Shown: positions 45,325 through 54,227, counted from the stretch's first letter. The stretch is 64,000 nucleotides of DNA from Leifsonia sp. ALI-44-B (GCF_001984125.1 NZ_MTQL01000007.1:496001-560000); one strand, 5' to 3'. Notes: generated by a model from the letters alone, not told the origin. Made by a program: numbers and translations.

Positions 45325-45849
45325 TCACATTACGAGGGGGAACCAGTGTCGATCGCGAAGTTGAGGGTCATCGCTGATATTCACCCAGGCGCCTTCGACG
45401 GTAGGCATGTTCTCCGAGACCCATACGCCGAAGTGTGCGTGCGGCGTCGGCCAGGCGTAGTCGTCTTGGCGTGATTCGACGACGTTCCTTACTGCCCCAG
45501 CAAAGACGAGGCCAGTCCCGTGGCCGGTTACCTGCTCGGCAAGTTCAGTGATTCCGATCAAGCCGGTGGGATCATTCGGCTCAACCACGCGCATTGGAAG
45601 ATCGAGCCGTCCCGTTTCCGACCGGGGCACACAGAAGATCTGGTCGGCTTGGCGGAGCAGGAGCCTCGCGACGCACATGGGCGTGGGCGGGATACTTCGA
45701 CGAACCACTTCGGCCCGGCCGTGGCGGGGAAGCCACGAAGCATCCGGTGTCACGTGGATGACCGTCTCCTCTTCAGCAATCACAACCGCGAGCGTAGCTG
45801 AGTCAGGACCGGGCAGGCCCTTCACATCGAACCGGGAAATACTCCGCAC
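45325..45849 (-). CDS. NUDIX-like hypothetical protein
   Basis: 174 residues, GTG start. RLDLPMRVVEPNDP and WPTPHAHFGVW resemble NUDIX hydrolases, but the NUDIX box is degenerate (GLIGITELAEQVTGHG lacks the REUxEE glutamates), so pyrophosphohydrolase activity is doubtful. A later GTG (codon 9) is an alternative start. Enclosed by hairpin repeats on both sides. Confidence 0.55.
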   Translation of the reverse strand: MRSISRFDVKGLPGPDSATLAVVIAEEETVIHVTPDASWLPRHGRAEVVRRSIPPTPMCVARLLLRQADQIFCVPRSETGRLDLPMRVVEPNDPTGLIGITELAEQVTGHGTGLVFAGAVRNVVESRQDDYAWPTPHAHFGVWVSENMPTVEGAWVNISDDPQLRDRHWFPLVM

Positions 45850-45899
45850 GACCGTGTTTCACAGTGAAACCGTGCGGTAGAGGATCCCCTATCGGACGC
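45844..45899 (+). repeat. Hairpin repeat copy 3 with upstream cruciform
   Basis: CCGCACG ... CGTGCGG encloses the palindrome TTTCACAGTGAAA (45857-45869). Then AGAGGATCCCCT (45879-45890) and ATCGGACGC (45891-45899). The repeat overlaps the 3' end of the VOC gene, whose TAG lies within it. Confidence 0.8.
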
Positions 45900-46353
45900 G
45901 TCTATCATCCGTCGTGAAGCCTTCTCGTGTTTCCCGTTGTTCAAGCGATTCGATTTCCTGAAAGAACGTGACCTGCCAACCGGCGGGTCCCTGCACCCGT
46001 GCGTTGATTGTTTGGAACGGGGTATCCGTGGGTCGCGCAAGAACCTCCGCGCCTGACTCCTCCGAGGCCGCTACCGCCAGCGCCGTGTCTGCCACTTCGA
46101 GCGCAATACGCAGCGTCGCTCCATCAGACGTAGGAGCTTTCTCAATCGCGTCGATCGCACGCACGTGGGTAGGCGTGGCCAGTTCAATCGTGGCAGCGCC
46201 TACCTGCAAGATCGACACACGATCATCTCCCTGGGTGGCGAACGCCGGCTGCTCCGGCATCCCTAGAACATCGCGATAGTAGCGAACAGCCTCATCGAAG
46301 TCGTCGGTCTCGATGATCAAACGGAGCTGGCGCGGCGGCTGGTGAAGAGTCAT
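45889..46353 (-). CDS. VOC/glyoxalase-family protein
   Basis: 154 residues from MTLHQPP (46353). LRLIIETDDFDEAVRYYRDV and VQGPAGWQVTFFQEI match the VOC fold used in glyoxalase and drug-resistance proteins. It overlaps the MerR gene by 62 bp and is probably regulated by it. Confidence 0.82.
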   Translation of the reverse strand: MTLHQPPRQLRLIIETDDFDEAVRYYRDVLGMPEQPAFATQGDDRVSILQVGAATIELATPTHVRAIDAIEKAPTSDGATLRIALEVADTALAVAASEESGAEVLARPTDTPFQTINARVQGPAGWQVTFFQEIESLEQRETREGFTTDDRRVR

Positions 46354-46729
46354 GACCACTACCCTGCAGGCTGACACGGGTGTCAGGTGCAAGCCCCAGC
46401 CGCAACCGCATATCGTTCAGCGCGAGAAGCTCGGCCTCAATCGACTCTTTCTCGCTCTCGAGCCGGGCCGCGGCCGCATCAAATGCAGAGCGAAGTTCCT
46501 CGGCGTCTCGGCGGGACGAGCCGAGAACCGGCAATAGCTCCTGAATCACTGAGCTGCAGAATCCGGCTCGGAACAACTCTTGGATCTGAATCACGAAACC
46601 GAGCTGTTCTTCTGAGTAGACACGTTGGCCTCCCGTAGTGCGCTCCGGGCTCAGCAGGCGCTGGGTTTCGTAGTACCGCAGCGACCGAGCGCTCACCCCG
46701 CTTCGGGCAGACAGTTCTCCAATTCTCAT
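46292..46729 (-). CDS. MerR-family transcriptional regulator
   Basis: 145 residues. MRIGELSARSGVSARSLRYY and LLSPERTTGGQRVYSEEQ give a typical MerR DNA-binding domain, then a coiled coil (AAAARLESEKESIEAELL). No cluster of Cys, so not a metal sensor of the usual kind. First gene of a two-gene unit with the VOC protein. Confidence 0.88.
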   Translation of the reverse strand: MRIGELSARSGVSARSLRYYETQRLLSPERTTGGQRVYSEEQLGFVIQIQELFRAGFCSSVIQELLPVLGSSRRDAEELRSAFDAAAARLESEKESIEAELLALNDMRLRLGLAPDTRVSLQGSGHDSSPAAAPAPFDHRDRRLR

Positions 46730-47092
46730 ACGTCGATTTTCGCCTATACCAACGCTTGTAGCTGTTGGCCAGGTATCGCTGACCGCGCCGGGCTTCGCCG
46801 ACTAGCCTGCGTAATCCCGACTTAACTCCACACGGAGGCGTGCCACGGGAATTCCCGTTTACGCGGCTGCATCTCAGGCCTCGCGGCTCTTTCGCTCGTC
46901 GCGATCGGCGCCCAAAATCCTCTGGAACTATCGCAGTAAGTGCCCACTCTGCGTGAATCCCCGCTTGCCCCCATTTCACGTGAAAAGCGTCCGGTGCAGC
47001 ATCCCCTACCGGACGCCCGGCGCCATGGGAGACAGGAATCACACCGTCAGTCCGTATGATCCTTGCAGCGCTCACTTAAGGAGCGCGCAAAG
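46730..47092. other. Intergenic region, no gene seen
   Basis: 363 bp without a supported gene. It contains a perfect palindrome ACGGGAATTCCCGT (46845-46858) and hairpin repeat copy 4. Confidence 0.6.
46974..47016 (+). repeat. Hairpin repeat copy 4 (best-preserved)
   Basis: A perfect palindrome TTTCACGTGAAA (46974-46985), then a perfect 9-bp hairpin: GCGTCCGGT (46987-46995), loop GCAGCATCCCCT, ACCGGACGC (47008-47016). Confidence 0.85.
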
Positions 47093-47959
47093 CTACCCAG
47101 CCAGGAGAGCGGCCCCTACTGCCCATCCGTTCGCGAAGACGTGAACGATGACGTTGGCCGTCAGATTCCGGTACCGCCACCACATGATGCCAAGAAATAG
47201 CCCGAACGAGCCTTGAATGACTATGACTCTTGCGACATCGATGAGGAAGTCGCCTGTCCCGTGCGAACCGAGATGCATGAGCGCGAAGGCGAGGGATGCG
47301 ATCACAATTCCCGACCATGCCCCCAGTCCAGCTTCCAGCCGAGTTTGAAGCCACCGCCGGTAGAAGAGTTCCTCCCCCACTCCCGCTGTCAGCGCAGTAG
47401 CGACCGCAGCAGTGACAACGAAAACGGGATCCAGGCCCTCGATCGTGAAGTTTGGATTCCACGGAGCGACCTGCGATAAAACTGTCCAGATCACGATGAC
47501 GATCGCCGGAGCCCACCACCGCGCAGCACTCTTGCGAAAGTCGATTTGCACCCCTCGGCGGACCAGAAGCAGGACCACAGCCGGAAGCATGATGAGCAAG
47601 ACGAGCTTGCCGAGAATGTACAGCTCACCTCGAAGCGGAATCAGCGCGCAAACTAACGGGAAGAGCACGGCCAGCACCAGCAGAACCACCGTCGTGATGG
47701 CAAATGGGCGTCGTTCTCTCACGACCGCGGTGCGCGGACTCGAACGCCGTGGGATCAGAAGAACCAACGCAATTCCCACTACCGATGGAAGCAGTGCCAC
47801 CCAGTACGCGACTGCCTCCGCGCCCGGATCCGAGGACACCGCTGTACCCAAGGGTGAAACTACAAGCAAAGTTGCAAAACTGACAACCCAGAGAACAGCG
47901 CCAGCGATCACCACCCAAAAGCCAAGCGATCGGGACCCTCGAATCGAACTTGTCAGCAT
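47093..47959 (-). CDS. CPBP-family intramembrane metalloprotease
   Basis: 288 residues, seven or eight spans. GVGEELFYRRWLQTRLE (EExxxR), the His of FALMHLGSHG and the His of VIVHVFANG complete the site. Codon usage is less GC-biased than in neighbouring genes. Alone between two hairpin repeats. Confidence 0.88.
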   Translation of the reverse strand: MLTSSIRGSRSLGFWVVIAGAVLWVVSFATLLVVSPLGTAVSSDPGAEAVAYWVALLPSVVGIALVLLIPRRSSPRTAVVRERRPFAITTVVLLVLAVLFPLVCALIPLRGELYILGKLVLLIMLPAVVLLLVRRGVQIDFRKSAARWWAPAIVIVIWTVLSQVAPWNPNFTIEGLDPVFVVTAAVATALTAGVGEELFYRRWLQTRLEAGLGAWSGIVIASLAFALMHLGSHGTGDFLIDVARVIVIQGSFGLFLGIMWWRYRNLTANVIVHVFANGWAVGAALLAG

Positions 47960-48009
47960 TCAACCGACACTAGTAGACACCCAGACTGCGATCGGGGCTG
48001 GTGTCGACG

Positions 48010-48083
48010 CGTTCTTTCAACGATCCCCTATCGGACAGACATAAAGCACATGAGCCTGATGCGGGACGACGGCAACAGCAACC
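48010..48083 (+). repeat. Hairpin repeat copy 5 (class B)
   Basis: CAACGATCCCCT (48018-48029) and ATCGGACAG (48030-48038) followed by the ~45-bp tail shared with copy 1, including ATGCGGGACGACGGCAACAG. The 5' arm is decayed (GCGTTCTTT). Confidence 0.8.
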
Positions 48084-48099
48084 TCAGTAGCATCGAGGG

Positions 48100-48438
48100 A
48101 TGATTCGCCCTATCAACACGACCAACGCCGAACACTACGTGTGGGGGGAAATCAGCGACGGCTGGCGCCTGCTCGACGGGGATGATCTCTCGGTAATCGA
48201 GGAGCGGGTTCCCGCTGGCGGCGAGGAAGAGTGGCACGCTCACGTGCATGCTCGGCAGTTCTTCTACGTACTGGAAGGAACGGCAGTCATGCGGACCGAC
48301 AACGGCGATGTGCCGCTGGAGGCTAGGTCCGGCATAGAAATCGCGCCAGGCGTCGGGCATCAGTTCACGAATCCGGGACCGCGGGACGTGCGTTTCCTCG
48401 TGATCAGTACGCCCAATTCTCGCGGCGACCGCGCTTAG
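48100..48438 (+). CDS. Small cupin-domain protein
   Basis: 112 residues, single cupin: WHAHVHARQFFYVLEGTAVM holds the metal-binding His and Glu residues, GIEIAPGVGHQFTN the second motif. It may be an enzyme or binding protein. Stands alone between hairpin repeats. Confidence 0.85.
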   Translation: MIRPINTTNAEHYVWGEISDGWRLLDGDDLSVIEERVPAGGEEEWHAHVHARQFFYVLEGTAVMRTDNGDVPLEARSGIEIAPGVGHQFTNPGPRDVRFLVISTPNSRGDRA

Positions 48439-48451
48439 GGTCTCTGCGCTT

Positions 48452-48472
48452 CTCTCCCCCTATCGGAAGTGC
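48452..48472 (+). repeat. Hairpin repeat copy 6 (decayed)
   Basis: TCTCCCCCTATCGGAAGTGC keeps the CCCCTATCGGA core but not the 5' arm. It lies 14 bp past the cupin stop. The rest of the 124-bp gap holds nothing recognised. Confidence 0.5.
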
Positions 48473-48562
48473 AACCTTGGGCCGCCGCGCGTTACTCCGC
48501 GATCAAGTGGTCGTGTAGCTTCCGGCCCAGTTACTGAAGCTGCCGCGCTGAATAACTTCTCG

Positions 48563-50662
48563 TTAGTAGCTGAGGCTCGGCTGCAAGATACCGCCGACGA
48601 GGCAGAGGTATCCGAGGCCGAGGAAGGCCAGCGTGACGATGACGCGCCCGACGAGCAGCAGCCACCACGACGCCCGGCGAGGGTCACGCGACCGCACGGT
48701 CTCGACGACCAGCCAGGCTGACGGAACGACGCCCAGCGCCGCAACCGCCGTGAGCACCTGCGCGCCGCGGATGACGACGGGACCCGGCGAACCCGAGTCG
48801 GTCAGGAGCGCTTCGGCCACCATCATCCACAGCGGGACGGCGGCCACGAGCGCGAGCAAGGCCACGTGCACGGCCAGACGCAGCCGCCGCACGAGCGCAC
48901 GCGATGTCGAAGGTCGGCGTGCATACCGTCGGATGCCGGCACCGACGGGCCACGACACGAGCGCGATCGCCAGCACCACCAGGGTGAACGCCGCGATCAG
49001 GGGAACGGCGGCCCGGTCACTCGACATCGGCTGCAGCGTGAACGCGGGGTCGAACGAGATGGCGCGCACCTCTCCCCCGACCACGTCCGCGGCAATGCGC
49101 CGCTGACCGTCGCGCTCCTGCCACACCCACGGCTCGACCTCGACGAAGGTGAGGGGCTGACCCGCGGCATCCACGATGGCCGAAACGGTCAGGGAGCCGT
49201 CGGGCTGAGGCACGACCTCCGCCGACGACAGGATGAAGAAGAGGCGGATGAAGGTGGACTCGCCGCGCCGCGAGAATTCGTAGGTGCCGGCCAGGGTCTC
49301 GGCGTGCGCGGCCGCGGTATCGATCGGGGCGGGCGCCGGGCGCGTGTCGGGGAAGTAACGGTCGGCGAAACCGGTCGTCACGGCATCGCGGATGGCGGTG
49401 GTGGCGTCACCGTTCACACCCGTGCTGTTGAGCGAGATGAAGATTCCCGCGTCGTCGGCGGGGAAGATCTCGAGTTGCGCGTGGAACGCTGTGAGGTCGC
49501 CCGCGTGACTCAGGATGCGGTGACCGTTGCGGTCGCGTTCGAAGAAGCCGAGCGTCATGCGCGGCCCTTCGGCCAGGCCGCCCAACGTGTCGGCGCCGAG
49601 AGCCGGCTCGTGCATGAGCTCGAGCATGCCGGGCGAGAGCACCGGGGAGTGTCCGAGCTGAGCGAGCATGAAGCGACTCATATCGGTCGCGGTCGCCGAG
49701 ATCGCGCCCGCGGGTGAGGGGGTGACGACCTCGAAGGGCACTTCCTCCGAACCGCGGAAGTCATAGCCCCGGGACATGTCCCTCTGCTGCTCGGCGGAGA
49801 GCGGCTGTGCGTAGGTTGCCGTTGCCATGCCGGCCGGCTCGAGGATGTTCTCGGTGGCGTAGGCCTCGAAGTCCTGGCCCGTCACCTGCTCGACCACGTA
49901 AGCGGCGAGCCCGTTCGAGTAGTTGGAGTAGGCGGGCGTCGTGCCCGGTTCGAAGATCTGCTCCGGCGGTTCGGAGGCGAGTGCTTCGCGCAGCGTGGGG
50001 CGGCCGTTCGCGTCGCCCGTGATGAGGCCGCCGATCTCGTCCTCCAGACCCGCGGTGTGCGACAGCAGGTGTCGCAAGGTGATCGGCCGGTCGAACCGGT
50101 TCGGCACCTCGATGTCGACGTAGTTCTGCACGGGCTCGTCGAGGTCGACGCGTCCCTGGTCGACGAGCTGCATGACGGCCGTCGCGGTGACGAGCTTCGA
50201 CACCGAACCGATGCGGAAGAGCGTCGTGTCGGCGTCGACCGGCCGCGGTTCGGTAGTCGAGGTCCCGGCTTCGGACGAGCCGTAACCCTGCTGCGTCACG
50301 ACCTCACCGTGCGACACCACCGAGACCACCGCACCCGTGATGCCCTCGCGCTGCAGCATCGAGGGAAGCAGGCCGTCGAGCCAGGCCTCGGCATCCGCGG
50401 TCGTCAGTTCGGGTGCGCGGCTGTCGATCCCTGCCTCGCGGGGCGCCGCGGCAGCTATCGCCGTCGACGTCATGCCCGAATGTTGCCCCTCGATGGCGCT
50501 TCCGGATGCGTGAGCGACCGTTCCGGCAGTCGCGCCGACACCGGCCGATCCCAGCGGAATGACGACGATCACCGCGCTGGCCAACAGCGCCGTGAGCGCA
50601 CGGCGGCCGAGGGGCCGGTCAGAGGAACGTCGGATGCGGGGCAGGCGGCGGAAGATCGACAC
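48563..50662 (-). CDS. Secreted/membrane serine hydrolase, class C beta-lactamase family
   Basis: 699 residues. Signal/anchor segment (ALTALLASAVIVVIPLGSAG), then a serine beta-lactamase-like domain (about 85-450): SVSK (SxxK nucleophile), YSNYSN (YxN) and HAG. A middle beta domain is followed by about five C-terminal membrane spans. Such proteins act as D-Ala-D-Ala-type peptidases or esterases; substrate unknown. Confidence 0.88.
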   Translation of the reverse strand: MSIFRRLPRIRRSSDRPLGRRALTALLASAVIVVIPLGSAGVGATAGTVAHASGSAIEGQHSGMTSTAIAAAAPREAGIDSRAPELTTADAEAWLDGLLPSMLQREGITGAVVSVVSHGEVVTQQGYGSSEAGTSTTEPRPVDADTTLFRIGSVSKLVTATAVMQLVDQGRVDLDEPVQNYVDIEVPNRFDRPITLRHLLSHTAGLEDEIGGLITGDANGRPTLREALASEPPEQIFEPGTTPAYSNYSNGLAAYVVEQVTGQDFEAYATENILEPAGMATATYAQPLSAEQQRDMSRGYDFRGSEEVPFEVVTPSPAGAISATATDMSRFMLAQLGHSPVLSPGMLELMHEPALGADTLGGLAEGPRMTLGFFERDRNGHRILSHAGDLTAFHAQLEIFPADDAGIFISLNSTGVNGDATTAIRDAVTTGFADRYFPDTRPAPAPIDTAAAHAETLAGTYEFSRRGESTFIRLFFILSSAEVVPQPDGSLTVSAIVDAAGQPLTFVEVEPWVWQERDGQRRIAADVVGGEVRAISFDPAFTLQPMSSDRAAVPLIAAFTLVVLAIALVSWPVGAGIRRYARRPSTSRALVRRLRLAVHVALLALVAAVPLWMMVAEALLTDSGSPGPVVIRGAQVLTAVAALGVVPSAWLVVETVRSRDPRRASWWLLLVGRVIVTLAFLGLGYLCLVGGILQPSLSY

Positions 50663-50795
50663 AATTCATACTGGCAGGTTTGTTTTGCCCGCCGGACCAG
50701 ATAGATCCCCCCGAACGAGCGTCACCGCGCCTGTACAACACCGGTATCGCCCGGCGCGGGCGCCGTCGATGGGCCACAAAGTAATCACAGGAGGT

Positions 50796-50825
50796 CGCAC
50801 CCGGCCAAGCATCCGCTACCGGACA
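50796..50825 (+). repeat. Hairpin repeat copy 7
   Basis: GCACCCGGC, loop CAAGCATCCGCT, then ACCGGACAC. It ends at the stop of the small hypothetical gene on the minus strand. Confidence 0.65.
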
Positions 50826-51068
50826 CTACGTGAACGGGACAGAAGCAGGGGAATCGGGCCCCACATCGATGATTGCGACCTTGCGCCCGAGGAGTTGGCC
50901 AACGACCTGCTCCAGCGTCCGGATGTCGCGAAGCCGTCCCAAGTCGTCTCGCCCGAGCACGAATATGCGTTCGTCCTCGCTGGTGACGGGCAGCGTTCGA
51001 ATCGCCCCTTCGTAGCCGGCGAGAGCGAACGCGCCCTCTACGGCGGTGCGCTGGCCTACGTTGAACAC
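50826..51068 (-). CDS. Small hypothetical protein downstream of TetR
   Basis: 80 residues, GTG start overlapping the TetR 3' end by 13 bp. It contains SEDERIFVLGRDDLGRLRDI and VVGQLLGRKVAIIDVGP. Acidic, soluble, not recognised. The start codon has GGAGG too close, so the start is uncertain. Confidence 0.5.
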   Translation of the reverse strand: MFNVGQRTAVEGAFALAGYEGAIRTLPVTSEDERIFVLGRDDLGRLRDIRTLEQVVGQLLGRKVAIIDVGPDSPASVPFT

Positions 51069-51682
51069 CCTCCGATGGTAATGCCGCGGGGCTGCCCCGA
51101 GAGCACGCCGGAGATGAGCAATTGCACGAGACCAGAAGCGTCGTACCGCGCATCGTTTGCAGTACCGATGCACAGATTCCCGATGCCCTTGAGAACGTTG
51201 TAGGCATCGACGGGCGGAGCGGAACCCGCGGCTTGGAGCGCTGCTTCGAGAAGCTCGCCGCACACTGGGACGAGACGGCCAACGAAGTAGGCATGAAGAG
51301 CGTCGGAGCCGGCACTGTCCCCCTGCAGCGCACCGGCGAGCCCATGTTTAGTGACGAGGAACTCTACAAAGAGGGCCACCCATGCCCGCAGAGCCTCTTC
51401 GGGCGTTGGGCGCTCGGCGAGGAGCCGCGGGCCGGCGTCCGCACACGCCTCGACCTGATGCCGATAGACCGCCACCACCAGCTCTGAGCGCGTCGGGAAA
51501 TGACGGTAGATCGTTCCCACACCAACGCCGGCCTTCGCTGCAATCTCACGCACCGGCGCCTCGACACCAGAGGTCACGAATACCGCTGCCGCAGCATCAA
51601 GGAGTGCTTGCTGGCTTCGACGAGGGCGGCCAACGTGCTGGGTCTGCGCAGGATGCGATTGGTCGCTGTGCATCTCTGACAT
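51056..51682 (-). CDS. TetR-family transcriptional regulator
   Basis: About 208 residues. HTH REIAAKAGVGVGTIYRHFP near the N-terminus, then a ligand domain (EALRAWVALFVEFLVTKHGL). ATG 51682 has GGAGAGGA upstream; a GTG at 51709 would add nine residues. It is divergent from the alpha/beta hydrolase gene, and a very long palindrome lies between. Confidence 0.9.
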   Translation of the reverse strand: MSEMHSDQSHPAQTQHVGRPRRSQQALLDAAAAVFVTSGVEAPVREIAAKAGVGVGTIYRHFPTRSELVVAVYRHQVEACADAGPRLLAERPTPEEALRAWVALFVEFLVTKHGLAGALQGDSAGSDALHAYFVGRLVPVCGELLEAALQAAGSAPPVDAYNVLKGIGNLCIGTANDARYDASGLVQLLISGVLSGQPRGITIGGCST

Positions 51683-51720
51683 CTGCCCGTCCTCTCCATT
51701 TTCTAACACAAGCTTGCCTT

Positions 51721-51760
51721 TCGGAGCATCGTTCCGTAACGTTACGGAACGACGCTCCGA
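51721..51760. promoter_or_regulatory. TetR operator, 40-bp palindrome
   Basis: Bases 51729-51752 are a perfect 24-bp palindrome with centre CCGTAACGTTACGG. Outer arms TCGGAGC (51721-51727) and GCTCCGA (51754-51760) extend it to 40 bp with one mismatched pair. It lies midway between the divergent TetR and hydrolase genes. Confidence 0.88.
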
Positions 51761-51799
51761 TAACCAGTATTGCAGAGCGCACTTCGAAAAGGAATTGCT

Positions 51800-52744
51800 A
51801 TGACCTCGCTTCTTATTGACGCTCTAGACGACATCATCGGAACGGGCGCGCCGGTGGTCTCCGTCGCCCCCGTCACCCTGTCGGCGCCCGGCCGGGCTGT
51901 CCCACTCGAGGTGCGCGTATCCGCGCCGGCGACCGGTACGAACCTCCCGGTGGTGCTTTTCTCGCATGGCAATGGCTGGAATCTCGACGGCTATGCCCCG
52001 CTCACCGCGTTCTGGGCCTCGCGAGGATTTGTCGTGATTCAGCCCACCCATCTCGATTCGCGCCGAAACGGCTTCGGGTTCGACTCTCCGGTATTTCCGA
52101 CGATCTGGACCGAGCGGATCGCAGATCTCACACGAATCCTCGACCAGCTCGACACCGTCGAGGATGCCATCCCAGGGCTTGCTGGACGCATCGACCGCAG
52201 CCGGATCGCTGCTACCGGTCACTCCTGGGGCGGACAAACGGCGCAGTCGCTCCTGGGCGCCCGGATCTTCACCGAAGCAGGCCAGGTCGGCGAGGACCTG
52301 TCCGACAGCCGTGTCACTGCGGGCATCTTGTTGGCCGCTACGGGTATCGGCGGCGATGACCTTCACCCGTTCGCGCGAGCGAATTTCCCGTTCATGCGTC
52401 CCTCTTTCCAGCAGCTCACGACACCCACCCTCGTCATCGCAGGCGACCACGACCAGTCCAAGATGTCTAGCCGCGGACCCGACTGGTTCACCGACGCGTA
52501 CACGTACAGCCCCGGCGCCACCGACCTCCTCACCTTCTATGGCGCGGAACACGCCCTGGGCGGGATCGTCGGCTACGAAGTGGCCGAGACCACCGACGAG
52601 AACCCTGAGCGGGTGGCCGTCATCCAGCGAATGAGTACCGCCTACCTTCAGTCCGCTCTGCATGTCGACGAGAACAGCTGGTCCGCAGCCCGCGCCGCTT
52701 TCAACAGCAGCGGCGAGTCTGTCGGTCGAGCCGACAGCAAGTAA
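51800..52744 (+). CDS. Alpha/beta hydrolase (dienelactone/acetylhydrolase-like)
   Basis: 314 residues from ATG 51800 (AAAAGGAA upstream). LFSHGNGWNLDGY oxyanion region, nucleophile Ser in ATGHSWGGQT, Asp in VIAGDHDQSK and a C-terminal His in YGAEHALGG. The type resembles PAF-acetylhydrolase/chlorophyllase-like esterases. Controlled by the divergent TetR. Confidence 0.87.
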   Translation: MTSLLIDALDDIIGTGAPVVSVAPVTLSAPGRAVPLEVRVSAPATGTNLPVVLFSHGNGWNLDGYAPLTAFWASRGFVVIQPTHLDSRRNGFGFDSPVFPTIWTERIADLTRILDQLDTVEDAIPGLAGRIDRSRIAATGHSWGGQTAQSLLGARIFTEAGQVGEDLSDSRVTAGILLAATGIGGDDLHPFARANFPFMRPSFQQLTTPTLVIAGDHDQSKMSSRGPDWFTDAYTYSPGATDLLTFYGAEHALGGIVGYEVAETTDENPERVAVIQRMSTAYLQSALHVDENSWSAARAAFNSSGESVGRADSK

Positions 52745-52819
52745 TACGCGGGATCACACACGCCGACACATACGAGTAACCGCTGGCGGGTGAGCGGGTC
52801 TGAGCCGGACGTCCGGGTG

Positions 52820-52862
52820 TTTCACGCTCCGGGCGTCCGGTGAAGCATCCCCTATCGGGGAC
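52820..52862 (+). repeat. Hairpin repeat copy 8
   Basis: TTTCAC (52820-52825), GCGTCCGGT (52833-52841), loop GAAGCATCCCCT, then the decayed arm ATCGGGGAC. It lies 20 bp past the sigma-factor stop. Confidence 0.8.
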
Positions 52863-52881
52863 ATCTGATTTTTCGTTGGTT

Positions 52882-53505
52882 CTATCGGTCAGTAACGCCG
52901 GCGGATCGAGCGTGTAGGCGATCGATTTGGCCTGCACCGCCTCCCAATGGCGTTTCGCCTGCGTCGTCCGCGAAGGAAAGGCCGTCCAGCTCGTTGCGGA
53001 GCCGGTGGAGCGCGCGGCCGTATCGGGTGCGCGCCGTGGATGCATTCATCGACAGAAGCCGTGCCGCCTGCGCAATGCTGAAACCATCCCAATGGATCAG
53101 GATGACGAGCTCCCGAGAGCGCTCATCAAGTCGCCGAACGGCTCGCCGCACCGACTGTGCCTGCAGGTCCGAGTCGAGAACCGTGTCAGCGGATTCGCCC
53201 ACTGACGCAGAATCGGAAAGGTAATCCCGCAGAGCATTCGCAATCGACGTGCGTTTCGTTGCACTCCGGTAATGCTCGCGAAGCAGGTTGCGTGCGATCC
53301 CGAAGCACCACATCCGTGCCGCCTCGTCAGCCGCAGGCACCTTTCGCGCGCTTTCCCACAATGCGAGCAACGTTCGCCCCAAAAGGTCGGCGGCATCCTC
53401 CGGCTCATCGACGCGACGACGAAAATAGCGAAGAAGGTCGTCGGCGTTGGTAATGATGACCATTTCGGCCCAGCTGTCGGGGTCTGGGGCGGCGGGTCGA
53501 GTCAT
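52882..53505 (-). CDS. ECF-type RNA polymerase sigma factor
   Basis: 207 residues. Region 2 (YFRRRVDEPEDAADLLGRTL, MWCFGIARNLLREHYR) and region 4 (ERSRELVILIHWDGFSIAQAARLLS). Its ATG overlaps the stop of the upstream membrane-protein gene (ATGA). The sigma gene is second, unlike the usual sigma-then-anti-sigma order. Confidence 0.9.
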   Translation of the reverse strand: MTRPAAPDPDSWAEMVIITNADDLLRYFRRRVDEPEDAADLLGRTLLALWESARKVPAADEAARMWCFGIARNLLREHYRSATKRTSIANALRDYLSDSASVGESADTVLDSDLQAQSVRRAVRRLDERSRELVILIHWDGFSIAQAARLLSMNASTARTRYGRALHRLRNELDGLSFADDAGETPLGGGAGQIDRLHARSAGVTDR

Positions 53506-54119
53506 CGGTGCAGCTCTCCCGTGCAATCTGTCGCCGAACTGTAGACCGTGCCCTCTTCTTCCCCCGCCCCTCGGAGAGAGGCGGGGATTTCCGCCTCGAT
53601 CAGCCGGCTCGCGGCGGCCGAGAAGGATGCTTGGTCGAAACCCGGTTCCGTGCCACCGTCGCGTTCCGGGATGATCGGAGTGGCGAGGGCGTCTTCGTAG
53701 ATCCGTTGGCCGATACCCGTCCAGTCATGGGTGCGCATGAATTCAGCGATGCGGACATCCGCCTCGTCGCGTCCGCTCGGTTCGCCGAAGAAGATCTGTT
53801 CGCGACAACTCACGTCTACGCCGGTGTCCGTTGTATAGACGATTGGGATCTCAACGTCGGGTTCGACCTCCACGCCGCTGACCGACAGGGTGAGCGGGAT
53901 GAGTATCGCCCCGCCCGTGAGCGCGACGATGCTCACGACACTGATCGGCAGAAGGGCACGGGGCCGCTTCCACCAGGTCGCCGCCTCCACGGACCTTTCC
54001 TCCCCGGCCTGGAGCCGAGCGGCACGCGCCATCTGCCCCACCAGCTCATGAAGCTTGTCGTCGCCGTCGGCTGCGACCGGGTTTGCCGACTCGAGGTCGG
54101 ACATGTCACGTTCTTTCAT
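53502..54119 (-). CDS. Single-span membrane protein, probable anti-sigma factor
   Basis: 205 residues from ATG 54119 (GAAGGGA upstream). A cytoplasmic N-terminus of about 60 residues (DDKLHELVGQMARAARL), one membrane helix (LLPISVVSIVALTGGAILIP) and an external domain of about 120. No zinc-binding HxxxCxxC is seen. Role inferred from coupling to the sigma factor. Confidence 0.7.
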   Translation of the reverse strand: MKERDMSDLESANPVAADGDDKLHELVGQMARAARLQAGEERSVEAATWWKRPRALLPISVVSIVALTGGAILIPLTLSVSGVEVEPDVEIPIVYTTDTGVDVSCREQIFFGEPSGRDEADVRIAEFMRTHDWTGIGQRIYEDALATPIIPERDGGTEPGFDQASFSAAASRLIEAEIPASLRGAGEEEGTVYSSATDCTGELHR

Positions 54120-54227
54120 CGCTGGTCCCTTCACCATGATCACTCATCAAGAACATGACAAACCCGGGCGAAACCGTCTCAGTGACCGAGAAAAACGCGA
54201 CAAGCAACCCCGCTTTGTTGGGTGGCC

